A DNA stretch of 64,000 bases from Sphingomonas carotinifaciens (GTDB taxonomy: Bacteria > Pseudomonadota > Alphaproteobacteria > Sphingomonadales > Sphingomonadaceae). The stretch lies in assembly GCF_009789535.1 (NCBI RefSeq), contig NZ_WSUT01000005.1, forward strand, positions 1-64,000, in the 5' to 3' direction. This document shows, one piece after another, positions 42,938 through 50,770 of the stretch (within the stretch, counting starts at the first letter, position 1; each line of letters starts with the position of its first letter). Both the position numbers and the translations under genes were made by a program. The notes beneath the pieces were generated by a model. That model did no database searches. It saw only the letters and a program-made list of their open reading frames with translations, and was not told where the DNA came from.

Positions 42938-43291
42938 ATGCTGGCACTGGGTCTCGTCCTGATGATGCTGCAGGATGCACAGGGGATGATGGCGCGGGCG
43001 GCCACCAAGCTATCCCCGGAACGCCGCTGCATCCACGATCCGCACAGCACCGACATCACCGTTTGCGGCCTGCGCAACGCCGATCGCTTTCGCGTGCCCT
43101 TCATCATCAACGATCCCGGCGACCCCCGCCGTCAACCCGTCCGTGTCGAGCGGGAGGCACTGCTCGCGCGCACCAATCCGATCCATGAGAAAAGCCCCTT
43201 CCTCGTCGGCGGCGGCCTGGCCGGGGTCAGTGCCACGGTCGGCGGCGACGGGTCCGTGCACGGCGCCACGCTGCGCAAGCCCGCGCCATGA
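42938..43291 (+). CDS. Small exported protein, cluster member 2
   Basis: 117 aa from MLALGLVLMMLQDAQG, with GGGAGGA 4 nt upstream. The mature part has the spaced Cys pair of the cluster (RRCIHDPHSTDITVCGLRNADRFRVPF, C-x12-C) and a Gly/Val-rich end. The last 4 bp overlap the next gene's ATG (ATGA), so the two are probably co-translated. No known family. Confidence 0.65.
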   Translation: MLALGLVLMMLQDAQGMMARAATKLSPERRCIHDPHSTDITVCGLRNADRFRVPFIINDPGDPRRQPVRVEREALLARTNPIHEKSPFLVGGGLAGVSATVGGDGSVHGATLRKPAP

Positions 43292-43689
43292 TCCTGCTCG
43301 CCGCGCTTGTCCTGCTCCAGCAGCAGCCCGCCACCAGCGCCAGCAGCGCGCCCGAGAAGAGCAGTTGGTCGATCCTCGCCGGCTGTCCCGGTACGCAGGC
43401 CAAAGGGCAGGAGATCGTCATCTGCCGCGAGCGCGAACCGGATTGGGGCCCGTCCGACCGCCCCGCCCCCTCCAACCCCAAGGTCGACGGGGCCGGTGCC
43501 CTCGCCGCTGCGGCAACGCCCTGCGCCGCATCGCAATGGGGATGCCAGACGGGCGTCATGCTGCCGATTGCCCCGGTGATCGGCGCGCTCGCCTCCACGA
43601 TCCGCAGCGCCACCGCGCCCAAGCCGGACAAGAGAGGCCGGGTCGCCATTCCATTGGAAGACCCGCCACTTCCCCCGCTGCAACCCTGA
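43288..43689 (+). CDS. Small exported protein, cluster member 3
   Basis: 133 aa with a short hydrophobic start (MILLAALVLLQQQPA). Mature part: SWSILAGCPGTQAKGQEIVICRE (C-x12-C), then GALAAAATPCAASQWGCQTGVM (C-x6-C), and a basic Pro-rich tail with VAIPLEDPPLPPL. It is paralogous to the next gene by the SWSIL start, both Cys pairs and the closing RVAIPL/RRIPIPL. Function unknown. Confidence 0.68.
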   Translation: MILLAALVLLQQQPATSASSAPEKSSWSILAGCPGTQAKGQEIVICREREPDWGPSDRPAPSNPKVDGAGALAAAATPCAASQWGCQTGVMLPIAPVIGALASTIRSATAPKPDKRGRVAIPLEDPPLPPLQP

Positions 43690-43699
43690 GGCTCCCTCC

Positions 43700-44176
43700 A
43701 TGCCCGTCCTTGCCGCCCTGCTCCTGATCCAGACGGCGGCCACCCCGCTGCCCGCCGCCGATGCGCCGAAAAGCTGGTCGATCCTCAATCCGGATCCCTG
43801 CCCCCGCACCGAGGGCGCCGATATCCTGGTCTGTGCGCGCCGTTCCGCCGACGATCGCCTGCCGCTGCCCGACGAGCGCGCACCCGTCGGCCCGCTCGTC
43901 TCCAATCCCTATCTCACAGGCGAAGGCGCGCTGGGCGCCGCGACCGCACCCTGCGTCGCGCGGCTGGAAGGATGCCAGGTCGGCTTCAACATCCTCGGCC
44001 CCGGCGTCGCCGCCGCGCGCTTGGTTGCCAAGCTGATCGACCCGACCGACGATTGCTGCGCCCCCGGCGAAGCGGGCGATCCCATCGCGCTCGTCCGCGA
44101 TATCGTCGCCGAGGTGAAGCGCCCCCGCGCCTCCAAGGCCGAGAAGGCCCGGCGCATTCCGATCCCGCTCGACTGA
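43700..44176 (+). CDS. Small exported protein, cluster member 4
   Basis: 158 aa, signal-like start MPVLAALLLIQTAATPLPAADA. Mature SWSILNPDPCPRTEGADILVCARR, GEGALGAATAPCVARLEGCQVGFN (C-x6-C), a DDCCAP Cys pair, and RRIPIPLD at the end. It mirrors cluster member 3 throughout, and follows it by 10 bp. Likely a tandem duplicate. Function unknown. Confidence 0.68.
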   Translation: MPVLAALLLIQTAATPLPAADAPKSWSILNPDPCPRTEGADILVCARRSADDRLPLPDERAPVGPLVSNPYLTGEGALGAATAPCVARLEGCQVGFNILGPGVAAARLVAKLIDPTDDCCAPGEAGDPIALVRDIVAEVKRPRASKAEKARRIPIPLD

Positions 44177-44300
44177 TCGACAATCCGGAACGGTCGAGGC
44201 AAGCCGCAATCCGCCGTCATCGCCATTTTTCGAACATCGGGTTTGCACCCTCGCATCCACCCCGCTACGCTTCGGCGCAAAGGATGAGGATGCCAGGGGC

Positions 44301-45446
44301 ATGGCGCTGGATGCCGATATTTTCGACGCGCTGATCGCGCAGCTACGCCGCTTCGTTGCCGAGCGCCTGCGCCCGCTGGAGGCGCAGGTCGAGGCGGACG
44401 ACGCCGTGCCGGCGCATATCATTGCCGAGATGAAGGCGATGGGCCTGTTCGGCCTGTCGATCGCGCCGGAACATGGTGGCCTCGGTCTCACCATGGCGGA
44501 GGAGGCGCGCGTCGCGATCGAGATGGGTCGCACGACGCCGGCCTTCCGCTCCGCCTTCGGCACCAATGTCGGCATCGGCAGCCAGGGTCTCGTCATCGCC
44601 GGTTCGCCCGAGCAGCAGGAAACATGGCTGCCCCGCATCGCCAGTGGCGAGATCATCACCAGCTTTGCGCTGACCGAGCCGGACATCGGCTCCGATTCCG
44701 GCGCGGTAAAGGCGCGCGCGGTGCGCGACGGCGATGTGTACCGCCTGTCGGGCACCAAGCGTTACATCACCAATGCCGACCGTGCCGACCTGTTCACCGT
44801 CATGGCGCGCACCGGCGACGATCCGGGCGCGCGCGGCGTGTCCGCCTTTCTCGTCCCCCGCGACCTGCCCGGCATCACCATCGGCACACCCGAAAAGAAG
44901 ATGGGCCAGCGCGGCGCCAAGGTCGCCGACGTCACCTTTGACGACGTGCCCGTTCCCGTCGCCAACCGGCTCGGCGCGGAAGGCGAGGGATTTCGCATCG
45001 CCATGCGCGTCCTCGACCGCGGGCGCCTGCACATCGCCGCGGTCTGCGTCGGCGTTGCCGAGCGGCTGATCGCCGATTGCGTCGCCTATGCCTCGGACCG
45101 CCGCCAGTTCGGCCAGCCGATCGCGCAGCATCAACTCGTCCAGGCGATGCTGGCGGATTCAAAGACCGAGGCGCTCGCCGCCCGCGCCCTCGTTCTCGAT
45201 ACCGCCGCCGCCAAGGATCGGGGCGAGGATGTCGTGCTCGAATCCGCCGCCGCCAAATATTATGCCTCGGAAATGGTCGGCCGCGTCGCGGACCGGGCGG
45301 TGCAGATCTTCGGCGGCGCCGGCTATATCGCGGATTACGGCATCGAGCGGCTGTACCGCGATGTTCGCCTGTTCCGCATCTACGAGGGCACCAGCCAGAT
45401 CCAGCAGCTCATCATCGCCCGCGAGACGCTCAAGCGCGGCGGCTGA
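44301..45446 (+). CDS. Acyl-CoA dehydrogenase
   Basis: 381 aa flavoprotein that introduces an alpha-beta double bond into acyl-CoA. Marks: ALTEPDIGSDSGAVKARAVRDGD (FAD/acyl-CoA binding), the DRRQFGQPIAQHQLVQ segment, QIFGGAGYIADYGIERLYRDVR, and the catalytic Glu in RIYEGTSQIQQ. Chain length preference cannot be read. The SDR gene follows 19 bp downstream, indicating a two-gene unit for acyl-compound oxidation. Confidence 0.95.
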   Translation: MALDADIFDALIAQLRRFVAERLRPLEAQVEADDAVPAHIIAEMKAMGLFGLSIAPEHGGLGLTMAEEARVAIEMGRTTPAFRSAFGTNVGIGSQGLVIAGSPEQQETWLPRIASGEIITSFALTEPDIGSDSGAVKARAVRDGDVYRLSGTKRYITNADRADLFTVMARTGDDPGARGVSAFLVPRDLPGITIGTPEKKMGQRGAKVADVTFDDVPVPVANRLGAEGEGFRIAMRVLDRGRLHIAAVCVGVAERLIADCVAYASDRRQFGQPIAQHQLVQAMLADSKTEALAARALVLDTAAAKDRGEDVVLESAAAKYYASEMVGRVADRAVQIFGGAGYIADYGIERLYRDVRLFRIYEGTSQIQQLIIARETLKRGG

Positions 45447-45465
45447 TCCCCGGAGGACACCCATC

Positions 45466-46254
45466 ATGGACACCACCACCCTGTTCCGCCTCGACGGTCG
45501 CGTCGCTCTTGTCACCGGCGGCTCGCGCGGCATCGGCCGGATGATCGCCGCCGGCTTTGCCGCACAGGGCGCGCGCGTCTATATCGCCTCGCGCAAGGCC
45601 GAGGCGTGCGAGGAAGCCGCCGCGGCGATCGGCGGCGACACCCACCCCCTGCCCGCCGACGTTTCCACGATCGAGGGTTGCCGCGCGCTCGCCGCCGAGA
45701 TCGCGGCACGCGAGGGCCGGCTCGACATCCTCGTCAACAATGCCGGTGCCGCCTGGGGCATGGCGTTTGAGGAGTTTCCGGAGGCCGGGTGGGACAAGGT
45801 AATGACGCTCAACGTCAAATCCCCCTTCTTCCTCACCCAGGCGCTGCACCCGATGCTGAAGGCCGCGGGCGCCGCAGGTCCGCTTGCCAAGGTGATCAAC
45901 ATCACCTCGATCGACGGCCAGCGCCTGAACGGCTGGGAAACCTACAGCTATCAGGCGTCAAAGGCGGCGTTGATCCACCTCACCCGCCGCCTGGCCGCCC
46001 GCCTGATCCGCGACCGCATCGTCGTCTCCTCCCTCGCCCCCGGCGCCTTCCCCAGCGACATGAACAAGGCCGCCCGCGACCACGGCGACGCGGTCGCCCA
46101 GGCGATCCCCGCCGGCCGCATCGGCGAGCCCGAGGACATGGCCGGCGCCGCGATCTATCTGGCGTCGCGCGCCGGGGACTATGTGGTGGGCGAGACGCTG
46201 ACCGTCGACGGCGGCCTGGTCAACGCCGCGATCGGCACCCGCATCGACGCCTGA
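45466..46254 (+). CDS. Short-chain dehydrogenase/reductase
   Basis: 262 aa from MDTTTLFRLDGRVALVTGG; GGAGG lies 9 nt upstream. Classical SDR: TGGSRGIG nucleotide loop, DILVNNAG, Ser in INITSIDG, Y-x3-K in SYQASKAALIHL, and the PG motif in SLAPGAFPSDM. The GRIGEPEDMAGAAIYLAS and VVGETLTVDGG end is typical of 3-oxoacyl/alcohol dehydrogenase-like members. NAD(P)-dependent; substrate unknown. Probably co-transcribed with the acyl-CoA dehydrogenase. Confidence 0.93.
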   Translation: MDTTTLFRLDGRVALVTGGSRGIGRMIAAGFAAQGARVYIASRKAEACEEAAAAIGGDTHPLPADVSTIEGCRALAAEIAAREGRLDILVNNAGAAWGMAFEEFPEAGWDKVMTLNVKSPFFLTQALHPMLKAAGAAGPLAKVINITSIDGQRLNGWETYSYQASKAALIHLTRRLAARLIRDRIVVSSLAPGAFPSDMNKAARDHGDAVAQAIPAGRIGEPEDMAGAAIYLASRAGDYVVGETLTVDGGLVNAAIGTRIDA

Positions 46255-46280
46255 GGCAAAACGCCGCCGGCCCGTCCAAG

Positions 46281-46331
46281 CACTCGTTCGCCCCGACCAC
46301 CCGTTCGTCCCAGCCACCCGTTCGTCTCGAG
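46281..46331. repeat. Three tandem 17-bp repeats
   Basis: Three consecutive 17-nt units at 46281, 46298 and 46315 share the core CAC(T/C)CGTTCG, the last two differing at only three positions. They are followed by a TCTCGAG/GTATCGAGA-rich stretch (46327-46380) seen as scattered inverted TCGAG words. The 173-bp gap has no gene. Confidence 0.65.
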
Positions 46332-46427
46332 TAGCCGTCGAGTAACGGCGCCGCCGCGTATCGAGACGGCGTATCGAGAGACCGACCGCCGCCTCAAGAC
46401 GAACGCACCGACGCCCCGCCCGCATCG

Positions 46428-47273
46428 TCACTTGGCGGGCGGCACCTTGGTGATCCGGCTACCCGCCACCTGCCAGACCGAATTGTCGGACGTGGCGACG
46501 ACCAGCGGCAATCCCAGATTGTACGACGCAAAGACATGGAGTTCCGACGGCGTCGGCTCCAACAGGTAATTCACCGTCAACGCCACCGGCGCGGCGCCCT
46601 TGGGCAGCTTCGCCAGCGGCACCGACAGGCAACTGACGCTGTACGGCCGCTTCGCCAGCACCGCGCCGTCCGGCCCGACCACGACCCGGAAATGGCCCCC
46701 GATCGGATAATGCTGCGCATCCTTTTGCGGGGTCAGCAGATAGACCGCGGTCGGCCCGTCCTTGCCCAGCGGCAGTACCACCGTGTTGAACGGGGCCGAC
46801 GTACACGGCTTGTACCCGCGCTCGACCGCCGCCTTTGCCGCCACGTCGCGTGCCCGCGCCAGCATCGCCTGTGCAGGCGTCAGCGGTGTCGGCGCGGCCG
46901 GCATGGTGCTCGCGGTCACCTTGCCATCCCGCACATCCGCCACGAAGAACGCCCGCGCCGCATCGCCCGTGCCCATATAATAGGTCACGTGCAGCACCTC
47001 TCCCTCGCCGGGCTCCACCACATAGCCGCCGACGCCGGCCAGCTTGTCCTTCGACACCTTCGCCAGCAGCGCATCGGTGCTGACCCAGGCCGCACGGTCG
47101 AAGGTGTAGAGCATCCGCCCCAGCCATGCGACCTGATCCAGCCGCCGTGCGTCACCAGCCGGTGCGGCCGGTGCGGCCGGTGCGGCCGGTGCGGTCGGTG
47201 TGGTCGGGGGCGCCGCCTGCGCCTGCGGCACCGCCAACAGCATCAGCACCGTGTTCAGCATCCCCATTCCCAC
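46428..47273 (-). CDS. Exported protein of unknown function with Pro-Ala-Ala linker
   Basis: 281 aa. Signal peptide MGMGMLNTVLMLLAVPQAQA, then a (Pro-Ala-Ala)n linker encoded by the 9-bp repeat, then a domain with RLDQVAWLGRMLYTFDRAAWVSTD, VVEPGEGEVLHVTYYMGTGDAARAFFVADV, RGYKPCTSAPFNTVVLPL, IGGHFRVVVGPDGAVLAKRPYSVSC and LHVFASYNLGLPLVVATSDN. One Cys pair may bridge. No named family is recognised; it looks like a sphingomonad-specific periplasmic protein. Divergent from the OPT transporter gene. Confidence 0.7.
   Translation of the reverse strand: MGMGMLNTVLMLLAVPQAQAAPPTTPTAPAAPAAPAAPAGDARRLDQVAWLGRMLYTFDRAAWVSTDALLAKVSKDKLAGVGGYVVEPGEGEVLHVTYYMGTGDAARAFFVADVRDGKVTASTMPAAPTPLTPAQAMLARARDVAAKAAVERGYKPCTSAPFNTVVLPLGKDGPTAVYLLTPQKDAQHYPIGGHFRVVVGPDGAVLAKRPYSVSCLSVPLAKLPKGAAPVALTVNYLLEPTPSELHVFASYNLGLPLVVATSDNSVWQVAGSRITKVPPAK
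47161..47205. repeat. Five tandem 9-bp repeats in coding sequence
   Basis: GGTGCGGCC three times in a row, then two variants (GGTGCGGTC, GGTGTGGTC). On the minus strand they encode the Pro/Ala/Thr linker of the exported protein. Copy number may vary by slippage without breaking the frame. Confidence 0.85.
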
Positions 47274-47490
47274 TTCCCTCCCCAGGCGCCCCCACGCTCG
47301 CCGATGCGCGCAGCCCCGGCAAGCGCAAAAAGCGCTGTCCTACACGCCCCCGCCTGGCATAGCCTCGCGTCATGCCAGCCTGCTCCCCCGCCGCACACCG
47401 TCCGCAGATCACGATTGCAGAAATGGTAAGTGGACACGGCATGGGGGATGTAGTGTCCACTTCCAGCCCGATTGCCCGGACCGACCGCCC

Positions 47491-49464
47491 ATGACCTCGC
47501 CCGACTCGCGCTCCCCCGCCGAACTCACGCTGCGCGGCATCGCGCTCGGCGGGCTCATCACGCTGCTCTTCACCGCCGCGAACGTCTATCTGGGGCTGAA
47601 GGTCGGGCTGACCTTTGCCACCTCGATCCCGGCCGCGGTCATCTCGATGGCGATCCTGCGCTACCTGCCCGGCGCGACGATCCTGGAAAACAACATTGTC
47701 CAGACCGTCGCCTCCGCCGCCGGCACGCTGGCGGCGATCATCTTCGTGCTGCCCGGCCTCGTCATGATCGGCTGGTGGAACGGCTTCCCCTTCCTGCTCA
47801 CCGCCGGCATCACCATGACCGGCGGCATATTGGGGGTGATGTTCTCGGTACCCTTGCGCCGCGCGCTGGTGGTGGACACCACGCTTCCCTACCCCGAGGG
47901 CCGCGCCGCCGCCGAGGTGCTCAAGATCGGCGCCGGCAGCCGCGAGGGCGAGGCGGAAAGCGCACGCGGCCTGCGCATCATCCTCGTCAACGCGCTCGTC
48001 TCGGCCGGGTTCGCCATCCTCACCCAGACGCGCCTCGCCGTCGCGGAGGCCGCCTTGTGGTTCCGCGCGGGCCCCGGCGCCACCGGCATCGCGGGCGGAC
48101 TGTCCTTCGCGCTGATCGGTGCCGGGCATCTTGTCGGCCTGTCGGTCGGGCTCGCCATGTTCGCAGGCGTCGTCATCGGCTGGTGGATCGCGCTGCCCAT
48201 CCTCACTGCCATAGCGCCCTCCACCGGCAGCGTCGCCGAATGGGCGGGCGGCGTGTTCAGCCGCGACGTGCGCTTCCTCGGCGCGGGCGTCATCGGCGTC
48301 GCCGCGATCTGGACGCTGCTGCGTATCATCGGCCCCGTGCTGCGCGGCATCCGCGCCTCCGTCGCCGCCTCGCAGGCCCGGCGCAGCGGCACCATCCTCG
48401 ACATGTCCGAACGCGACCTGCCGATCGGCCTCGTCGCCCTCGTCTCGCTCGGCCTGCTCGTCCCGATCGCCGCACTTTTGTGGAGCGTGGTGGCGGCGGG
48501 CCCCTTGGCGGGCGCCGCGATCCCGCTGATCGCGGGCGCGCTGCTGTTCGTGCTGGTCATCGGCCTCGTGATCGCGGCGGTCTGCGGCTATATGGCCGGA
48601 CTGATCGGTGCATCGAACAGCCCGGTATCGGGCATCGGCATCCTATCGGTACTGGCCGCCGCGCTGCTGCTCGTCGGCCTGTTCGGCCGCGGCACCCCGC
48701 CGGAGACGACGCAGGCGCTCGTCGCCTATGCGCTCATCGTCACCGGCATCGTCTTCGGCGTGGCGACGATCTCCAACGACAATCTTCAGGACCTGAAAAC
48801 CGGGCAGCTGGTCGGCGCCACCCCCTGGAAACAACAGGTCGCGCTCGTCATCGGCGTCGTTTTCGGCAGCATCGTCGTGCCGCCCGTGCTGGAGCTGTTG
48901 AACGGCACGCTGGGCTTCGCCGGTGCACCCGGTGCCGGCCCCAACGCGCTCCCCGCCCCGCAGGCCGCCTTGATCTCGGCCCTTGCCAAGGGCGTGCTGG
49001 GCGGCGACCTCAACTGGACGATGATCGGCATCGGTGCCGCGATCGGCGTCGCGGTGATCGCGCTCGACGAGGGGCTGGGCCGCGCCCGCCTGCTCCGCCT
49101 GCCGCCGCTCGGCATCGGGCTCGGCATCTATCTGCCCATGTCGGTGACCTTGCCGGTCGTGCTGGGTGCGGTGATCGGCTGGGTCTATGACCGCTGGGCG
49201 CTGCGCCAGCGCGATCCGGAGGCGGCGGTCCGCATGGGCGTGCTGACCGCCACCGGCATGATCGTCGGCGAAAGCCTGTGGGGCGTCGCCTTCGCGGTCA
49301 TCGTCTATGCGACCGGCTCGGACGCGCCGCTGGCGCTGGTCGGCGACGATTTCGCCGCCGTCGCACTGCCGGCCGGCACGCTCGTCTTCCTCGTGCTGGT
49401 CGGGGCGCTCTACCGCTTCACGCGGCGGAGCGTCCGCCTCACATCGCCGCCAGCAACTCGCTGA
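47491..49464 (+). CDS. Oligopeptide transporter, OPT family
   Basis: 657 aa with about 14-16 membrane helices. OPT/YSL marks: LRGIALGGLITLLFTAANVYLGLKVGLTFATSIPAAVIS at the N-terminus, ENNIVQTVASAAGTLAAIIFVLPGL, YPEGRAAAEVLKIG, GASNSPVSGIGI, and ATISNDNLQDLKTGQLVGATPWKQQ. These carry oligopeptides or metal-chelate conjugates with protons. The start at 47491 begins right at the family start. It overlaps the convergent GH130 gene by 26 bp. Confidence 0.93.
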   Translation: MTSPDSRSPAELTLRGIALGGLITLLFTAANVYLGLKVGLTFATSIPAAVISMAILRYLPGATILENNIVQTVASAAGTLAAIIFVLPGLVMIGWWNGFPFLLTAGITMTGGILGVMFSVPLRRALVVDTTLPYPEGRAAAEVLKIGAGSREGEAESARGLRIILVNALVSAGFAILTQTRLAVAEAALWFRAGPGATGIAGGLSFALIGAGHLVGLSVGLAMFAGVVIGWWIALPILTAIAPSTGSVAEWAGGVFSRDVRFLGAGVIGVAAIWTLLRIIGPVLRGIRASVAASQARRSGTILDMSERDLPIGLVALVSLGLLVPIAALLWSVVAAGPLAGAAIPLIAGALLFVLVIGLVIAAVCGYMAGLIGASNSPVSGIGILSVLAAALLLVGLFGRGTPPETTQALVAYALIVTGIVFGVATISNDNLQDLKTGQLVGATPWKQQVALVIGVVFGSIVVPPVLELLNGTLGFAGAPGAGPNALPAPQAALISALAKGVLGGDLNWTMIGIGAAIGVAVIALDEGLGRARLLRLPPLGIGLGIYLPMSVTLPVVLGAVIGWVYDRWALRQRDPEAAVRMGVLTATGMIVGESLWGVAFAVIVYATGSDAPLALVGDDFAAVALPAGTLVFLVLVGALYRFTRRSVRLTSPPATR

Positions 49465-50722
49465 TCGCCACAAAGGCGAAGCCGATCGAGCTGTCCGCGA
49501 TGCCGTACGGCAGGAACAGCGAATCGCCATGCCGGATCGCGCCGCAGGAATAGACGACGTTGGGCACATAGCCCTCCCGGTCCTGGTCCTTGGCGGCCAG
49601 GATCGGCTCGCGCGTCCGGCCCAGCACCTTGGACGGATCGTCCTTGTCGAGCAGCGCCGCCCCGATCGAATATTTGCGCATCGCGCCGACACCGTGGGTC
49701 AGCAGCAGCCAGCCCTCGTCGATCTCGATCGGCGGCCCGCAATTGCCGATCTGCACCAGCTCCCACGGGAAGACCGGGGTCAGGATCTTCTCGCCCTCGT
49801 CCCAGTGCGTCAGGCTGTCGGACTTCAACAGGAACAGGTTCTCGCCGTCCTGCCGGCCCATCATCATATATTGCCCGCCGATCTTGCGCGGGAACAGCGC
49901 CATGCCCTTGTTGCGCGACGCCGAGCCGGTCATCGGCACCAGGTCGAAGGCACGGAAATCCTTGGTCCGCATCAGCTCCGACTGGATCTCGGAGCCATTA
50001 TAGGCGGTATAGGTCCCGATCCATTCGAACGTGCCGTCCTCATGCTCGAACCGCACGATCCGCATGTCCTCCAGTCCTTTGGACTGGGCCTTGGTGATCG
50101 GGAAGATGACCGTGCCCGACAGCGTCGAATCGCGGTGGCGATACACCGTCACCTGCCCCGTCGGCACCTCGTTCTCGCCAGCGCCCACCACGTCGGTCGC
50201 GGTGGCGAAGGGCGGCTCGGGCGCCAGCTTCAACTGATTCTGGTCGGTGATGATGCCTTCGCGAAACGCGACGGACGAGATATGCCCCTCGCCCACCGCG
50301 CGCATCGACATCAAAATGCGCTGCGATCCCGGCGGCATGCCCGACTGGTCGAAATGCGGCACCGCACTGGGGTTCATCAGCGCGGCGGCGGCATAGCTGT
50401 ATTCATGGCAGAAATATGCACCGATCAGCTGGCGCTTCTCGTCGCCGATCGTGCTGCCGTCCAGCCCCAGCAGGTCCTCGATCTGGTCGTAGCGCGTCAT
50501 GAACACGCGCCGCGTCTGCCAGTGCCGCGCCTCGAAATCCTTCAACACGATCTCGAGCTGGTTGCGGGCCTCCTCGGCGGACATTTCCAGCACTTCGGCG
50601 ACCAGCCGCTCGGTGCGGCTGGGCGGCGCACCGATGCCGCCCGCCCAGGCGATGTGAAAGGGCCGCACCACGACGCGGGAAGGATCGGCGTGCAGGCGCA
50701 GCCGGTGGTTGAACAGATCCAT
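49439..50722 (-). CDS. Glycoside hydrolase family 130-type protein (mannoside phosphorylase/hydrolase)
   Basis: 427 aa with a five-bladed beta-propeller profile: GAYFCHEYSYAAAALMNPSAVPH, MRAVGEGHISSVAFREGIIT, FEWIGTYTAYNGSEIQSELMRTKDF, NKGMALFPRKIGGQYMMMGRQDGENL, VQIGNCGPPIEIDEGWLLLTHGVG. GH130 members phosphorolyse or hydrolyse beta-mannosides. It is 48 bp after the GT4 gene on the same strand, so the two probably act on one mannose-containing glycan; that is inference. Confidence 0.85.
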   Translation of the reverse strand: MDLFNHRLRLHADPSRVVVRPFHIAWAGGIGAPPSRTERLVAEVLEMSAEEARNQLEIVLKDFEARHWQTRRVFMTRYDQIEDLLGLDGSTIGDEKRQLIGAYFCHEYSYAAAALMNPSAVPHFDQSGMPPGSQRILMSMRAVGEGHISSVAFREGIITDQNQLKLAPEPPFATATDVVGAGENEVPTGQVTVYRHRDSTLSGTVIFPITKAQSKGLEDMRIVRFEHEDGTFEWIGTYTAYNGSEIQSELMRTKDFRAFDLVPMTGSASRNKGMALFPRKIGGQYMMMGRQDGENLFLLKSDSLTHWDEGEKILTPVFPWELVQIGNCGPPIEIDEGWLLLTHGVGAMRKYSIGAALLDKDDPSKVLGRTREPILAAKDQDREGYVPNVVYSCGAIRHGDSLFLPYGIADSSIGFAFVAISELLAAM

Positions 50723-50770
50723 CGTGCTTTCGTCTCGCCCGTAAACCGCAGCTTCAACACATCCCCGCCC

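Noticed and set aside
46281..46331. CRISPR array
   Set aside because: The 17-bp units are directly abutting, with no spacers, and there are no cas genes in the window.
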